46,487 bases of DNA from Anaerolineae bacterium (GCA_024653325.1 JANLFX010000016.1:1-46487), one strand, 5' to 3'. Shown: positions 24,726-33,251, counted from the stretch's first letter. A program made the numbers and translations. The notes: a model not told the origin generated them from the letters alone.

Positions 24726-24774
24726 AAAGGAGGCTGCCTATGACGTGATGCTGCGGGAAGAATTCGAGTTTTGA
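24726..24774 (+). promoter_or_regulatory. mini-ORF leader before livK
   Basis: A near-perfect ribosome site AAAGGAGG (24726-24733) sits six bases before ATG ACG TGA (24740-24748). The TGATG junction restarts an eight-codon frame, MLREEFEF, ending at 24774. Neither peptide can be a normal protein. The arrangement could be a translational leader that tunes livK, or a decayed gene start. Confidence 0.35.
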
Positions 24775-24811
24775 AAACAATTTGTCGCCATAACTCTAAG
24801 GAGGATTAGCG

Positions 24812-26134
24812 ATGAGAGCTAGACTGGTAACCATGATGGTGGTCGTGTTCCTGGTGAGCGCGCTGGTGACCAACTGTGCCCCCACCCCCACACAGGCCCC
24901 GCCTACGGAGGTAGTAAAGCCTACGGAGACCCCGAAGGCTACGGAGGCGGCCAAGCCCACGGAGACTCCCAAACCCACGGAAGTGTCACTGCCGCCAGCT
25001 CCAGAATTCATAGAGGTCGGCGCGTCCATTCCGCTCACAGGGAAATTCGGTTCGCTAGGCACCCAGGTGAAACCAGGGTATGTGTTCGCCGTACAGGACA
25101 TCAATGCGGCTGGAGGGGTGTATGTGAAAGAATATGGTAAGAAAATACCCATCCGCCTGACCATCTACGACGACGAATCCGACCCCACCAAGGCCGTGAG
25201 TAAACTGGAGACCCTCTACGCCGAGCAGAACGTAGTAGCCTACCTGGGTGGCGCCGGCAGTGACATGCATGCTGCTACCGCAGCCATCGCTGAAAAGAAC
25301 AAGGTGCCCTATCTTGGCATTGCCTTTGCCCTTTACTCGATTCACCAGCAGGGCTACAAGTACCTGTTCTCGCCGTTCCCCAAGTCGCCTGCCCAGGCCC
25401 GAGATGTGTTCGAAATCCTCAACGCCGAAATCCCTGAGGGTGAAAGACCCACCAAGATAGCCATCTTCCAGGAGAAAACCGATTGGGGCAAGGAGTTGTG
25501 CGGATTGTGGAAAGAGAACGCCCCCAAGTACGGGTATGAAGTGGTCGTCTACGAGCAATATGCTCCGAAGACCGAAGACTTCTCGGACATGATCCTCAAG
25601 GCCAAGGCGGCCGGGGCGGAGGCCCTTTTCGGGATGCCCACTCAGCCAGACGGGGTAGCAATGTTCAAGCAGATGGCCGAACTTGGCTGGACCCCCAAGT
25701 TCAGTCTGATCATCAGAGCTCCGGAGAACGTCACCTGGGGAGAAACGTTGGGAACGGTTGGCGAGTATGTGACCATCTTCCCTGGATGGCACCATGGAGA
25801 GAAGTTCCCAGGAGTGGAGGAACTCAACGCGAAGTACCAGGCTGAGTTCGGAAGGCCCGCCGATCTGCTGACAGGGCCAGCCTATGCTTGTGTACAGATC
25901 CTGGCGAACGCCATTGAAAGGGCCGGCACGTTGGACCGAGATGCGATCCGGGATGCCATAGCCGCCACCGATATGATGACCGTGGTTGGTCCGGTGACCT
26001 TCAACGCGGATGGCACGGGCAATGTCTTGAACCCGCTCATTCAGTGGCAGAATGGCAAACTGGAGCTGGTATGGCCCAAGGATCAGGCTACGGCGGATTT
26101 CTTCTACCCGGCTCCACCTTTTGATCAGAGATAG
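24812..26134 (+). CDS. livK: branched-chain-type ABC transporter substrate-binding lipoprotein LivK
   Basis: AAGGAGGATTAGCG precedes the ATG. The 440-residue protein has a signal peptide with a lipobox-like VTNC (Cys about 22), a Pro/Thr/Lys linker (about 23-65), then a periplasmic-binding-protein type 1 fold with EVGASIPLTGKFGSLGTQVKPGY and YLGGAGSDMHAATAAIAEK. Family members bind amino acids, aromatic acids, amides or urea (family knowledge). The neighbouring CoA-transferase favours an organic acid here, which is inference. It is anchored outside the membrane and feeds LivH/LivM. Confidence 0.92.
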   Translation: MRARLVTMMVVVFLVSALVTNCAPTPTQAPPTEVVKPTETPKATEAAKPTETPKPTEVSLPPAPEFIEVGASIPLTGKFGSLGTQVKPGYVFAVQDINAAGGVYVKEYGKKIPIRLTIYDDESDPTKAVSKLETLYAEQNVVAYLGGAGSDMHAATAAIAEKNKVPYLGIAFALYSIHQQGYKYLFSPFPKSPAQARDVFEILNAEIPEGERPTKIAIFQEKTDWGKELCGLWKENAPKYGYEVVVYEQYAPKTEDFSDMILKAKAAGAEALFGMPTQPDGVAMFKQMAELGWTPKFSLIIRAPENVTWGETLGTVGEYVTIFPGWHHGEKFPGVEELNAKYQAEFGRPADLLTGPAYACVQILANAIERAGTLDRDAIRDAIAATDMMTVVGPVTFNADGTGNVLNPLIQWQNGKLELVWPKDQATADFFYPAPPFDQR

Positions 26135-26428
26135 GTGATAAGGTCCGGCTGGTAGAAAACAAAGTGGTCTTGTGCGGCGATGGTCAGATGGGCTCGACGT
26201 GGATAGGCAAACAGGCCATCGCCGCATCCCAAAGTGTAAGAGGCGCACGCCAAGCCGCCAAGTTCGCAAAGAAAAAAACAGAAAAACCACGATTGTCACA
26301 GCCAACAAGCCATTTTCCCACTAATAACCTTGGCGTTCCTTCGGCTGCGCTTAGGACAAGCCTTTGCGCCTTTGCGTGAGACGGCTTATTCCCGATAAAG
26401 TCTAATGGTTGCTTGGTGGAGATAATTG
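26135..26428. repeat. intergenic repeat stretch after livK
   Basis: No gene is seen. At about 26240-26375 lie words such as CGCCAAGTTCGCAAAG and CCTTTGCGCCTTTGCGTGA, a repeat pattern found between genes in many genomes. Comparable GCAGAG-type words appear at 29389-29440 and 32140-32200. No clear intrinsic terminator or consensus promoter is visible, so the downstream dehalogenase-like gene may read through from livK. Confidence 0.45.
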
Positions 26429-27586
26429 GTGGAAACCCGGGAAAAAAGGGGCGTCCTGCATAACAAACAACGGCTAGGGCCCTTCCCCATGGATCGTGTC
26501 AGACGGGTGGACAGACCTACTACCATCATTACCGATGCTGTTCAGCGCATTGATCTGCGCAACACCGCCTATGATCTGGCCGCCCGTGGTGAGTATGGCC
26601 CAGTGGTTCAGAAAGGCGTACAAAGAAGCCTTCCCGGTAAATATCCCCTCTCTGCGGCGCAGCAAGATGTAATTAACCATATATCGCTGATTAAGCCCAA
26701 CCCGGTAGCCCCAGAGATCGCGCCAATTCCTCAGGACCCTGAAGTGCTGACCCGCCATATCAAAGCCGTGGGTTATTTCTTGAAAGCCGATCTCATGGGT
26801 ACGTGCAGGGTGCCAGAATTTGCTTATTATAGCCATGACAAGCAAGGAAACCCTATTGACGCCAGGTATGAAAATGCCATCGTCATAGTGATGCGCAAAG
26901 AATGGAATGCGGTACATGCCTCTACAGGCTCGGACTGGATGGGTGATCCCATAAGCTTCCAGGCTTATCAACACCTGGGTATGGTCGCCGAGACTATCGC
27001 CAATTACATCAGGCGGTTGGGCTGGGATGCTGCTGCCCAGTATGGGCCTTCCTTTGTCAACAGGTACTCGGTTCTGCTGCCCCCTTTGTTGCTTTTGGCG
27101 GGTATAGGCGAGGTAAGTCGGACGGGGATTATCCTGAACCCATTCCTGGGGCTTGGTTTCAAAGCTGCCGCTGTTCTCACCAATATGCCAATCATTCCAG
27201 ACAAGCCCATTGATTTTGGTCTGCAAAACTTCTGCCAAAATTGTAACATCTGTGCGCAGAACTGTCCCAGTCGAGCCATCCCCATGGGCGACAAGGTGAT
27301 GTACAATGGCTACGAGACCTGGAAGCTGGATACGAGGCGCTGTGCCAGCTTCAATTTCACGAACAAAAATGGCACGATGTGCAACCGCTGCGTCAAGAGC
27401 TGCCCGTGGACCAATCCGCCAACCTGGTTTCATAACCTGGTACGCGTCATGGTCATGCATTCCCGTCTGGCCCAGCTAATCGCCATCAGAGCCGTTTATT
27501 TTCTTGGATTGGGCAAGGATCATCCAGATAGCAAGTGGTGGTTTGATATGGAATATGAGGACAACGTGATCAGGTCGCGGGAATAA
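26429..27586 (+). CDS. reductive dehalogenase-like corrinoid iron-sulfur protein, no export signal
   Basis: GTG at 26429 sits seven bases after GGAG; the preceding TTG is an alternative. The roughly 385-residue protein has both RdhA cluster motifs: CQNCNICAQNCPSRAIP (near residue 270) and C-x12-CNRCVKSCPW (near 305-327). The upstream segment LPPLLLLAGIGEVSRTGII and PDKPIDFG is typical of the corrinoid-binding region. It has no twin-arginine signal, and no RdhB anchor gene is adjacent, so it is cytoplasmic and not a classic respiratory enzyme. It also lacks the C-terminal reductase domain of catabolic RdhA. An epoxyqueuosine-reductase-related activity is the alternative. Confidence 0.82.
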   Translation: METREKRGVLHNKQRLGPFPMDRVRRVDRPTTIITDAVQRIDLRNTAYDLAARGEYGPVVQKGVQRSLPGKYPLSAAQQDVINHISLIKPNPVAPEIAPIPQDPEVLTRHIKAVGYFLKADLMGTCRVPEFAYYSHDKQGNPIDARYENAIVIVMRKEWNAVHASTGSDWMGDPISFQAYQHLGMVAETIANYIRRLGWDAAAQYGPSFVNRYSVLLPPLLLLAGIGEVSRTGIILNPFLGLGFKAAAVLTNMPIIPDKPIDFGLQNFCQNCNICAQNCPSRAIPMGDKVMYNGYETWKLDTRRCASFNFTNKNGTMCNRCVKSCPWTNPPTWFHNLVRVMVMHSRLAQLIAIRAVYFLGLGKDHPDSKWWFDMEYEDNVIRSRE

Positions 27587-27614
27587 AGGTTTTGGTGGTG
27601 AGGGTTTGCACCAC

Positions 27615-27648
27615 ATTGAAACCGGCGATTTTTGCGCAAAATTAGGGT
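27615..27648 (+). repeat. left 34-bp inverted repeat
   Basis: This is a perfect reverse-complement match to 29317-29350. It contains an inner palindrome TTTTGCGCAAAA. It lies 28 bases after the dehalogenase-like stop and 28 bases before the tannase ATG. Confidence 0.9.
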
Positions 27649-27676
27649 CACGTAATAAGTAGGGAGGAGGTTACCA

Positions 27677-29290
27677 ATGAAGCGTACACTCTTTCTCGTT
27701 ACAATGGTGGTGTTGTTGCTTCTTGCCACCTACGCCTCGCCGTCCACCGCCCCGAAGATTATCGCTCAGTCCATCGCCACCCCAGCGCCGACCGACGTGG
27801 CGTGCGAGAGCCTGAAAGACCTCAAGTTGCCGAACACAACAATTACGGCCGCCGAGTTCATCACTAAAAAGCCGATTGAGGAGTCGCCGGGAATAGTCGT
27901 CTATGGCCCCGATTGGAAGTCGCCCAAGTCTGCCTTCGGCCAAGTCTCTGTTCCGGTGCCCTTTTGCCGGGTGGCAGGCACAGTGTCGCCGGCGATCAAC
28001 TTTGAGGTGTGGATGCCGCCGGCTGACAAATGGAACGGCCGGTTCAATGGGGTCGGGAACGGCGCCCTGGCGGGTGGAATCAACTACCCCGCCATGCTCG
28101 GCCAGCTCACCAAGGGTTACGCCACGGCCAGTACCGATGGCGGTCACCAGAGCGAGGCAATCGTGCTGGGCGATTGGATGCTGGGCAATCCGGGGCTGTG
28201 GTCTGACTTTGGGTATCGGGCAATCCACGAGATGACCCGCAAAGCCAAAGCGATTATCGAGGCCTACTACGGCCAGCCCCCGCAGTATTCGTACTTTACC
28301 GGGTGCTCGGGCGGCGGTCAGCAAGGACTGGCGGAGGCTCAGCGATACCCGGCTGACTACGATGGCATCGTTTCCGGTGCGCCCGCGAACTGCCCGACGC
28401 GCATGTGGCCGGGTGAAACCTGGCCTTCTTACGTGACGCACAGGAACGAGGCCAGCGCCATCCCGGTAGAAAAACTGGCGCTCATCCACGAGGCAGCACT
28501 CGCCGCCTGTGACGCGCTGGACGGTGTCGAGGACGGGCTCATTGACGATCCACGAAAATGTGACTTTGACCCCTCGACACTTCTGTGCAAGGGCGAGGAC
28601 GCCCCCGATTGCCTCACGGCGGGACAGGTGGATTCGGTCAAGAAAGTCTACGAAGGGCTGAAGGATCCAACCACGGGGGAGCAGTTCTGGCCCGGCTACG
28701 AACCGGGTAGCGAACTCGGCTGGCCCGGTCACATCGGTGAGCCGTTTGTCATCCCCCAGGGTTACTTTAAGGGCATAGTCTTTGAGGACCCGAACTGGGA
28801 CTGGACGACCTTCGACTTCACCGACCCGGAGGACTTCGCGATCCTTTATGACGCAGACGCCAGGTATGGGCCTATCCTCAACGCGACCGATCCAGACCTT
28901 ACTGCTTTCAAGGAGCTCGGCGGCAAGCTCATCCTGTGGCACGGCTGGTCCGACCAAAACATCGCCCCACGGAACACCATTAACTACTATAACAACGTGG
29001 TGGCCGAGATAGGCAGTGAGGCCGAGACGCAGGAGTTCTTGCGTCTATTCCTGGCGCCCGGCGTAGGGCACTGCCGCGGAGGCGAGGGGCCCGATACTTT
29101 CGATGCACTTGCGGCGTTGGAGCAATGGGTGGAGAATGGCATCGCACCGGACATGATCATCGCATCTAAGGTAAAGGATGGTAAAGTGGTTTTCACCCGC
29201 CCCCTCTGTCCATATCCGCAGGTTGCACAATATAAGGGGACCGGTAGCACGGACGATGCTACTAACTTTGTCTGTGTCAATCCCGAGTAG
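27677..29290 (+). CDS. secreted tannase/feruloyl esterase-family hydrolase
   Basis: AGGAGGTTACCA precedes the ATG. The 537-residue protein has a signal peptide (MKRTLFLVTMVVLLLLA, cleavage near 25), so it is exported. It has the complete CS-D-HC arrangement of the tannase family: Cys210-Ser211 in TGCSGGGQQG, the Asp in WHGWSDQNIAP, and His-Cys in GVGHCRGGEGPDTF. The Cys pair bridges next to the catalytic Ser and His. Members split galloyl, feruloyl or terephthalate esters (family knowledge). The aromatic acid released could feed the adjacent importer. The gene is enclosed by inverted repeats, suggesting acquisition as a cassette. Confidence 0.92.
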   Translation: MKRTLFLVTMVVLLLLATYASPSTAPKIIAQSIATPAPTDVACESLKDLKLPNTTITAAEFITKKPIEESPGIVVYGPDWKSPKSAFGQVSVPVPFCRVAGTVSPAINFEVWMPPADKWNGRFNGVGNGALAGGINYPAMLGQLTKGYATASTDGGHQSEAIVLGDWMLGNPGLWSDFGYRAIHEMTRKAKAIIEAYYGQPPQYSYFTGCSGGGQQGLAEAQRYPADYDGIVSGAPANCPTRMWPGETWPSYVTHRNEASAIPVEKLALIHEAALAACDALDGVEDGLIDDPRKCDFDPSTLLCKGEDAPDCLTAGQVDSVKKVYEGLKDPTTGEQFWPGYEPGSELGWPGHIGEPFVIPQGYFKGIVFEDPNWDWTTFDFTDPEDFAILYDADARYGPILNATDPDLTAFKELGGKLILWHGWSDQNIAPRNTINYYNNVVAEIGSEAETQEFLRLFLAPGVGHCRGGEGPDTFDALAALEQWVENGIAPDMIIASKVKDGKVVFTRPLCPYPQVAQYKGTGSTDDATNFVCVNPE

Positions 29291-29316
29291 TTGAGCGTAT
29301 CTCGTGGTTGATTTGT

Positions 29317-29350
29317 ACCCTAATTTTGCGCAAAAATCGCCGGTTTCAAT
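29317..29350 (-). repeat. right 34-bp inverted repeat
   Basis: This is the exact reverse complement of 27615-27648. It begins 27 bases after the tannase stop. Confidence 0.9.
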
Positions 29351-29462
29351 TTGTACTATCTTGGTACCTCGTCTTACAAGGGGACAAACGCACCGCCTAG
29401 ACGCGGAGTTCTAAAAAACGACCCGGTGCTCTCTGCGTTTCAATGGTGAGAAAGGGAAAAGC

Positions 29463-30512
29463 GTGACACAAGAGATCCGAATCCCGGCCGACGTGCTGCA
29501 CGATGTGTGTCAAAAGTTGCTGGAAAAAGTGGGCGTACCTGCCGACCAAGCAGACCTCATCGCCCGTGTCATTGTGCGCGCCGACCTGCGTGGCATCGGC
29601 TCGCACGGCGTGCTCCGCCTGCCGGCCTATATCCACAAAGTACAACGGGGGTTGATGGCCGCCTATACTCAGGTCACGCTGGTGCGGGAAAAAGGGGCGA
29701 CTGCCCTGTTGGATGGTGGTGGCGGCTTCGGTCAAGTGGCTGGTGTGCGGGGGATGGAGGAGGCCATTCGACGGGCGGAGAAATACGGGGTGGGCAGTGT
29801 GGGTGTGCGCAACGCCAATCACTTCGGCATTGCCGCCTATTACGCGATGATGGCCCTGGAAAAAGGGATGATCGGCGTGGTTATCTCTAACGCAGCCCCT
29901 AGCATGGCTCCGTGGGGCGGGGTAGAACCACTCCTGGGCTCCAACCCGGTATGCGTGGCCATCCCTACCGGTGAGGAAGTGGCTGTTGTGCTGGACATGG
30001 CCTCTACCAACGTGGCGCGGGGCAAAATCCGCCTGGCGGCTCGCCAGGGCCAGAAAATCCCCCTGGGATGGGCGCTGGATTTCCAAGGCCGACCCACTGA
30101 GGACCCGCAGGCAGCGTTGGAGGGCACGCTACTCCCCATCGGTGGGCCCAAAGGTTACGGCATCGCGCTGGTCAACGATGCTCTGGCCGGTGTGCTGACC
30201 GGTTCTCCTTTTGGGCCGGCTATCCCCTCGCTGCACGATCTCGATCGGCGCTCGGCGGTGGGCTTTTTCTTCCAGGCGCTAGACGTGGCTGCCTTCGCCG
30301 AGCGGGCTGAATTCGAGTCGCGGATGCAGCAAATGCTGACCACTATCCGGGGCTCGGCGCGGGCCGAGGGAGTGGAGCGTATCTACATTCCAGGAGAGAT
30401 CGAATGGGAGAAGGAGCGCGAACGGGAAGCCCATGGTGTGCCGTTACCTGAGGCTGTGCTGAGCCAGTTGCGCGATCTGGCGATTGAACTTGGCGTGGCA
30501 ATTGACCTGTGA
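29463..30512 (+). CDS. malate/L-lactate/ureidoglycolate dehydrogenase-family oxidoreductase
   Basis: A GTG start follows GAGAAAGGGA. The 349-residue protein belongs to the Ldh2 family, which has a fold distinct from ordinary malate dehydrogenases. It shows ADLRGIGSHGVLRLPAY, GGGGFGQVAG, NANHFGIAAYYA with the probable catalytic His, SNAAPSMAPWGG, GSNPVCVAIPTG and MASTNVARGKIRLA. These NAD(P)-dependent enzymes oxidise 2-hydroxy acids or reduce imines (family knowledge). It could handle a hydroxy-acid intermediate of the upstream block, but the cassette and repeats separate them. It converges with gltX. Confidence 0.92.
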   Translation: MTQEIRIPADVLHDVCQKLLEKVGVPADQADLIARVIVRADLRGIGSHGVLRLPAYIHKVQRGLMAAYTQVTLVREKGATALLDGGGGFGQVAGVRGMEEAIRRAEKYGVGSVGVRNANHFGIAAYYAMMALEKGMIGVVISNAAPSMAPWGGVEPLLGSNPVCVAIPTGEEVAVVLDMASTNVARGKIRLAARQGQKIPLGWALDFQGRPTEDPQAALEGTLLPIGGPKGYGIALVNDALAGVLTGSPFGPAIPSLHDLDRRSAVGFFFQALDVAAFAERAEFESRMQQMLTTIRGSARAEGVERIYIPGEIEWEKEREREAHGVPLPEAVLSQLRDLAIELGVAIDL

Positions 30513-30539
30513 TGGAAGTAACCGTGCGGCGAAGAAATA

Positions 30540-30561
30540 GGGGCGCAGCATGTTGCGCCCC
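30540..30561. terminator. palindrome between convergent genes
   Basis: GGGGCGCA (30540-30547) pairs with TGCGCCCC (30554-30561) across a six-base loop, in the gap between the dehydrogenase and gltX ends. It has no U-tract, so it is a terminator candidate or a dispersed palindrome. Confidence 0.45.
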
Positions 30562-30615
30562 TACACCGTTTAACTCATTGTCGAAGACTTGGGTTATAAA
30601 GACATCCAGCGTTCC

Positions 30616-32094
30616 TCAAGCAGCTAACTGTAACACAACCTCGCGGGCACGAGCCAGGCGAGATAACACCCGCTCACGGCCTAAAATGCGCAGTGTGCCA
30701 AACAGGGGGGGCGTGACGGTCTTGCCGGTGACGGCCACACGGATGATGCCGAAAAGTTGCCCGGGGTTCATGTTCAGATCATCGGCCAGCCCGCGCAGGG
30801 CTGTTTCCATCGCTTCTTCTGAGAAATCGGGCAGGCTTGCCAGAAGCTCCAGGGTACGATCGAGAGCGAAAACGCAATCGGCAGGAGTGGTTTTCTTGGC
30901 AATGAGCAGTCGAGGATCGTAAGTAATCTCCTCCACGAAGAAGAAATCGGCCCAATCCGTGATGTCGGCTAAGGTCTTAAGACGCTCCTGCACAAGAGGC
31001 ACTAACTCCCTCAGTTCCCGTCTTTTCCTCAGCTCGTTCTCCTCAATGCCCAACCCTGTGGCCAGGAATGGCACCAGCCGTTGGACCAAGTCATCGGCGG
31101 GCAGATTGCGGATGTACACGCCGTTCATCCATTCCAGTTTTTCATAGGAGAACGCCGCCGGTGACTTGTTGACCCCATTCAGGTCGAAGTGAGCGATCAG
31201 TTCCTCGCGGGTAAAAAGCTCGGTTTTGTCGTCGTAGGACCAGCCCACACGGGCCAGGAAGTTCACCATCGCCTCTGGCAGATACCCCCGTTCGCGGAAG
31301 TAGCGCACCTCTACGCCGCCGTGTCTTTTGCTGAGCTTGCCTTTTCCCGTGGGGGAAAGGATGATCGGGAGATGGGCATATATCGGTATCTCCCAACCGA
31401 ACGCCTGGTAAATCAGCACATGCCGCGGCACCGATGGCAGCCATTCGTCGCCGCGCATGATGTGAGTGATCTCCATCAAATGATCGTCCACGACATTTGC
31501 CAGATGGTAGGTAGGGAATCCGTCGGATTTCAGCAATACCAGATCGTCCAGGGTGGTGTTGTCCACCGTGGTCTGGCCTCTGATTACGTCGTAAAAAGTG
31601 GTTTGCCCTTCCAGGGGCACTTTGAGGCGCACCACAGGCACGATGCCCTGGGCCTCGTAGTCGGCTCGTTGTTTGGCCGTCAGATAACGGCAGTGGCGGT
31701 CGTAACCGGTTTGTCCACCCCGGTCGTGTTGTTCCCGCATCTGGGCCAGGCGCTCCGGACTGCAATAGCAATAGTAAGCGTGGCCTTCATCCACCAGTTG
31801 TCTGGCATATTTTTGATAGATTGCCAGCCGCTCGGATTGGGCGTAGGGGCCGTACGCCCCACCAACCTGAGGACCCTCGTCCCAATACAAACCCAGCCAG
31901 CGCAGGCTGTCGAAGATGTCCTCCAACGCTTTTGCGTCATAGCGGGTGCGATCGGTGTCCTCGATGCGCAGGATAAAGGTTCCGCCATGGTGGCGGGCGA
32001 AAAGCCAGTTGTAGAGGGCAGTCCGTGCTCCGCCGACGTGCAAATAACCGGTCGGACTGGGGGCAAAGCGCACACGCACGGGTTTATCGGTCAT
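30616..32094 (-). CDS. gltX: glutamyl-tRNA synthetase
   Basis: The 492-residue protein is normal length for class I GluRS. It has the HIGH-type motif PSPTGYLHVGGARTALYNWL near the N-terminus and the KMSKS-type motif KLSKRHGG near residue 253. The C-terminal anticodon-binding helical domain is complete. It charges tRNA with glutamate in the cytoplasm. GGGAGAACAAGAG precedes the ATG. The UroD-like gene lies 137 bases upstream on the same strand, with repeat-like sequence between. Confidence 0.98.
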   Translation of the reverse strand: MTDKPVRVRFAPSPTGYLHVGGARTALYNWLFARHHGGTFILRIEDTDRTRYDAKALEDIFDSLRWLGLYWDEGPQVGGAYGPYAQSERLAIYQKYARQLVDEGHAYYCYCSPERLAQMREQHDRGGQTGYDRHCRYLTAKQRADYEAQGIVPVVRLKVPLEGQTTFYDVIRGQTTVDNTTLDDLVLLKSDGFPTYHLANVVDDHLMEITHIMRGDEWLPSVPRHVLIYQAFGWEIPIYAHLPIILSPTGKGKLSKRHGGVEVRYFRERGYLPEAMVNFLARVGWSYDDKTELFTREELIAHFDLNGVNKSPAAFSYEKLEWMNGVYIRNLPADDLVQRLVPFLATGLGIEENELRKRRELRELVPLVQERLKTLADITDWADFFFVEEITYDPRLLIAKKTTPADCVFALDRTLELLASLPDFSEEAMETALRGLADDLNMNPGQLFGIIRVAVTGKTVTPPLFGTLRILGRERVLSRLARAREVVLQLAA

Positions 32095-32129
32095 ACTCTT
32101 GTTCTCCCTATCTGGTAAGTGTCTGGCGA

Positions 32130-32210
32130 GGTGGAACTCACCGCAGAGGACGCTGAGGAAAATGGGAAAGGCAGGAACTCTGTGGCATCCACATCTCTGC
32201 GGTAAGGGAA
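32130..32210. repeat. GCAGAG-type intergenic repeat
   Basis: CACCGCAGAGGACGCTGAGG near 32140 pairs partly with TCTCTGCGGTAAG near 32195, giving an imperfect hairpin in the gap between the UroD-like gene and gltX. A related copy with GCGGAG and CTCTGCG lies at 29389-29440. Confidence 0.4.
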
Positions 32211-32231
32211 ATGCTTATCTGGACGGTGAGC

Positions 32232-33221
32232 TTACCGCTTAGCCAGTTTTGTTATCTGTTCGCGGTAATAACAGTAATTGGCAAAAGGCACGCCGCGGCG
32301 TATCCGCTCATCGGCCATGGGGATATACGCTCCTTGGGCCAGCAACGCAGGCACGTGAGCCATGGCCCGGTCAATCGCCGCTCGGTCCTCGTAGAGTGCC
32401 CGCGAGTCAATTCCGCCCAGGAGCACCAGGTCTGGCCCGTAACGTTTGCGTAGCTCGGTGTAATCTACCCCGCCCGCTGCCGCCGAGCACACCCACAGCC
32501 CGTTGATCCCACCTTCTATCCAGACGGGGATCATGGGTCCTACAGCGCCCTGGGTCCAGACAATGATCAGGTCAATTCCTCTGGCGCGCAGGAACGAGGT
32601 CAACCGCCGGTAATTGCCCAGCATGAAACGCCGCAGGTGCTGCGGGCCGAAGACCGGGGCGTGATTGCTGGCACAGGGTTCGTAAAGCAGGGCGAAATCG
32701 AACTCGACTTCTTCTACAGCTCGCCCGACGGTGGCGATGGCGAAATCGGTCAGGTGACTGGCAGCATCCTCCACCAGTTCAGGCGCGTCGTGAAAGTGGT
32801 AGAGCAGGTTAGCCAGGCTGCGCCAGTCCCCCACGCCCAGCGATTCCAGAAAACCTCCCCAGACCACGATGCCCAGGACATGTTCGCGCTGGCGCCAGCG
32901 AACCACGTGATCTGACCAGTCGGCGGGATAGCGGCCCGGCGTGACGGGATCATAACAGCGTTTGAGACGCTCGAAGTCGGCTGGCTCCTTTAGCTCGCCT
33001 TCAAAGTCGGGCAAAGAGTCCAGGTTAAGGGGCACGTCTTCGTCGTGACCCAGCACCTCCCAGCGATCCAAAGCGAAGTATTCCTCGGCGGTCATTCCGA
33101 AGGGCATCCCCTGTTCGTACCATTGTGCGAGCACATCTTCCCGCACCTTCCATTCGTAGTAAGGGATGCGGTCTGGATATCCATGATGTATGGTTTCCTG
33201 GAAGCGTTGTCGGGCGTTCAT
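32232..33221 (-). CDS. uroporphyrinogen decarboxylase-family protein (methyltransferase-like)
   Basis: This 329-residue cytoplasmic TIM-barrel protein starts MNARQRFQETIHHGYPDRIPYYEW. The RF-x9-PDR-P opening is typical of the UroD/MtaA family. Later parts include FALLYEPCASNHAPVFGP and PDLVLLGGIDSRAL. It lacks the N-terminal arginine-rich substrate motif of true HemE, so it more likely belongs to the corrinoid:CoM or O-demethylase-type methyltransferases (family knowledge). A corrinoid protein is encoded at 492-1157 but not adjacent. It is followed 30 bases upstream in the minus direction by rodA. Confidence 0.8.
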   Translation of the reverse strand: MNARQRFQETIHHGYPDRIPYYEWKVREDVLAQWYEQGMPFGMTAEEYFALDRWEVLGHDEDVPLNLDSLPDFEGELKEPADFERLKRCYDPVTPGRYPADWSDHVVRWRQREHVLGIVVWGGFLESLGVGDWRSLANLLYHFHDAPELVEDAASHLTDFAIATVGRAVEEVEFDFALLYEPCASNHAPVFGPQHLRRFMLGNYRRLTSFLRARGIDLIIVWTQGAVGPMIPVWIEGGINGLWVCSAAAGGVDYTELRKRYGPDLVLLGGIDSRALYEDRAAIDRAMAHVPALLAQGAYIPMADERIRRGVPFANYCYYREQITKLAKR

Positions 33222-33251
33222 TGGGTAATTTACAAGTTTAACCGCGTTACA

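Larger units (their letters stand above)
27606..29359. mobile_element. transposase-less cassette carrying the tannase gene
   Basis: Two perfect 34-bp inverted repeats (27615-27648 and 29317-29350) enclose the tannase gene and nothing else. Each runs from ATTGAAACCGG at the outer edge to TTAGGGT at the inner edge. Directly outside lie TTGCACCAC (27606-27614) and TTGTACTAT (29351-29359), which match at 6 of 9 positions, every difference being C to T. This looks like an aged 9-bp target duplication. The 1,736-bp unit resembles a mobile insertion cassette moved by a transposase elsewhere. The insertion-sequence family is not identified. Confidence 0.65.

Noticed and set aside
25055-26308. Long minus-strand frame opposite livK (417 codons)
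   Set aside because: LivK on the plus strand has a ribosome site, lipobox and clear family motifs; the opposite frame has none.
27671-28957. 428-codon minus-strand frame opposite the tannase gene
   Set aside because: The tannase on the plus strand has a signal peptide and full catalytic motifs; the opposite frame is a shadow. I also considered it as the missing transposase of the cassette, but it has no transposase motif.
492-33221. Corrinoid protein and UroD-like methyltransferase as one system
   Set aside because: They are biochemically compatible but about 31 kb apart on separate units, so no functional link is supported by the sequence.
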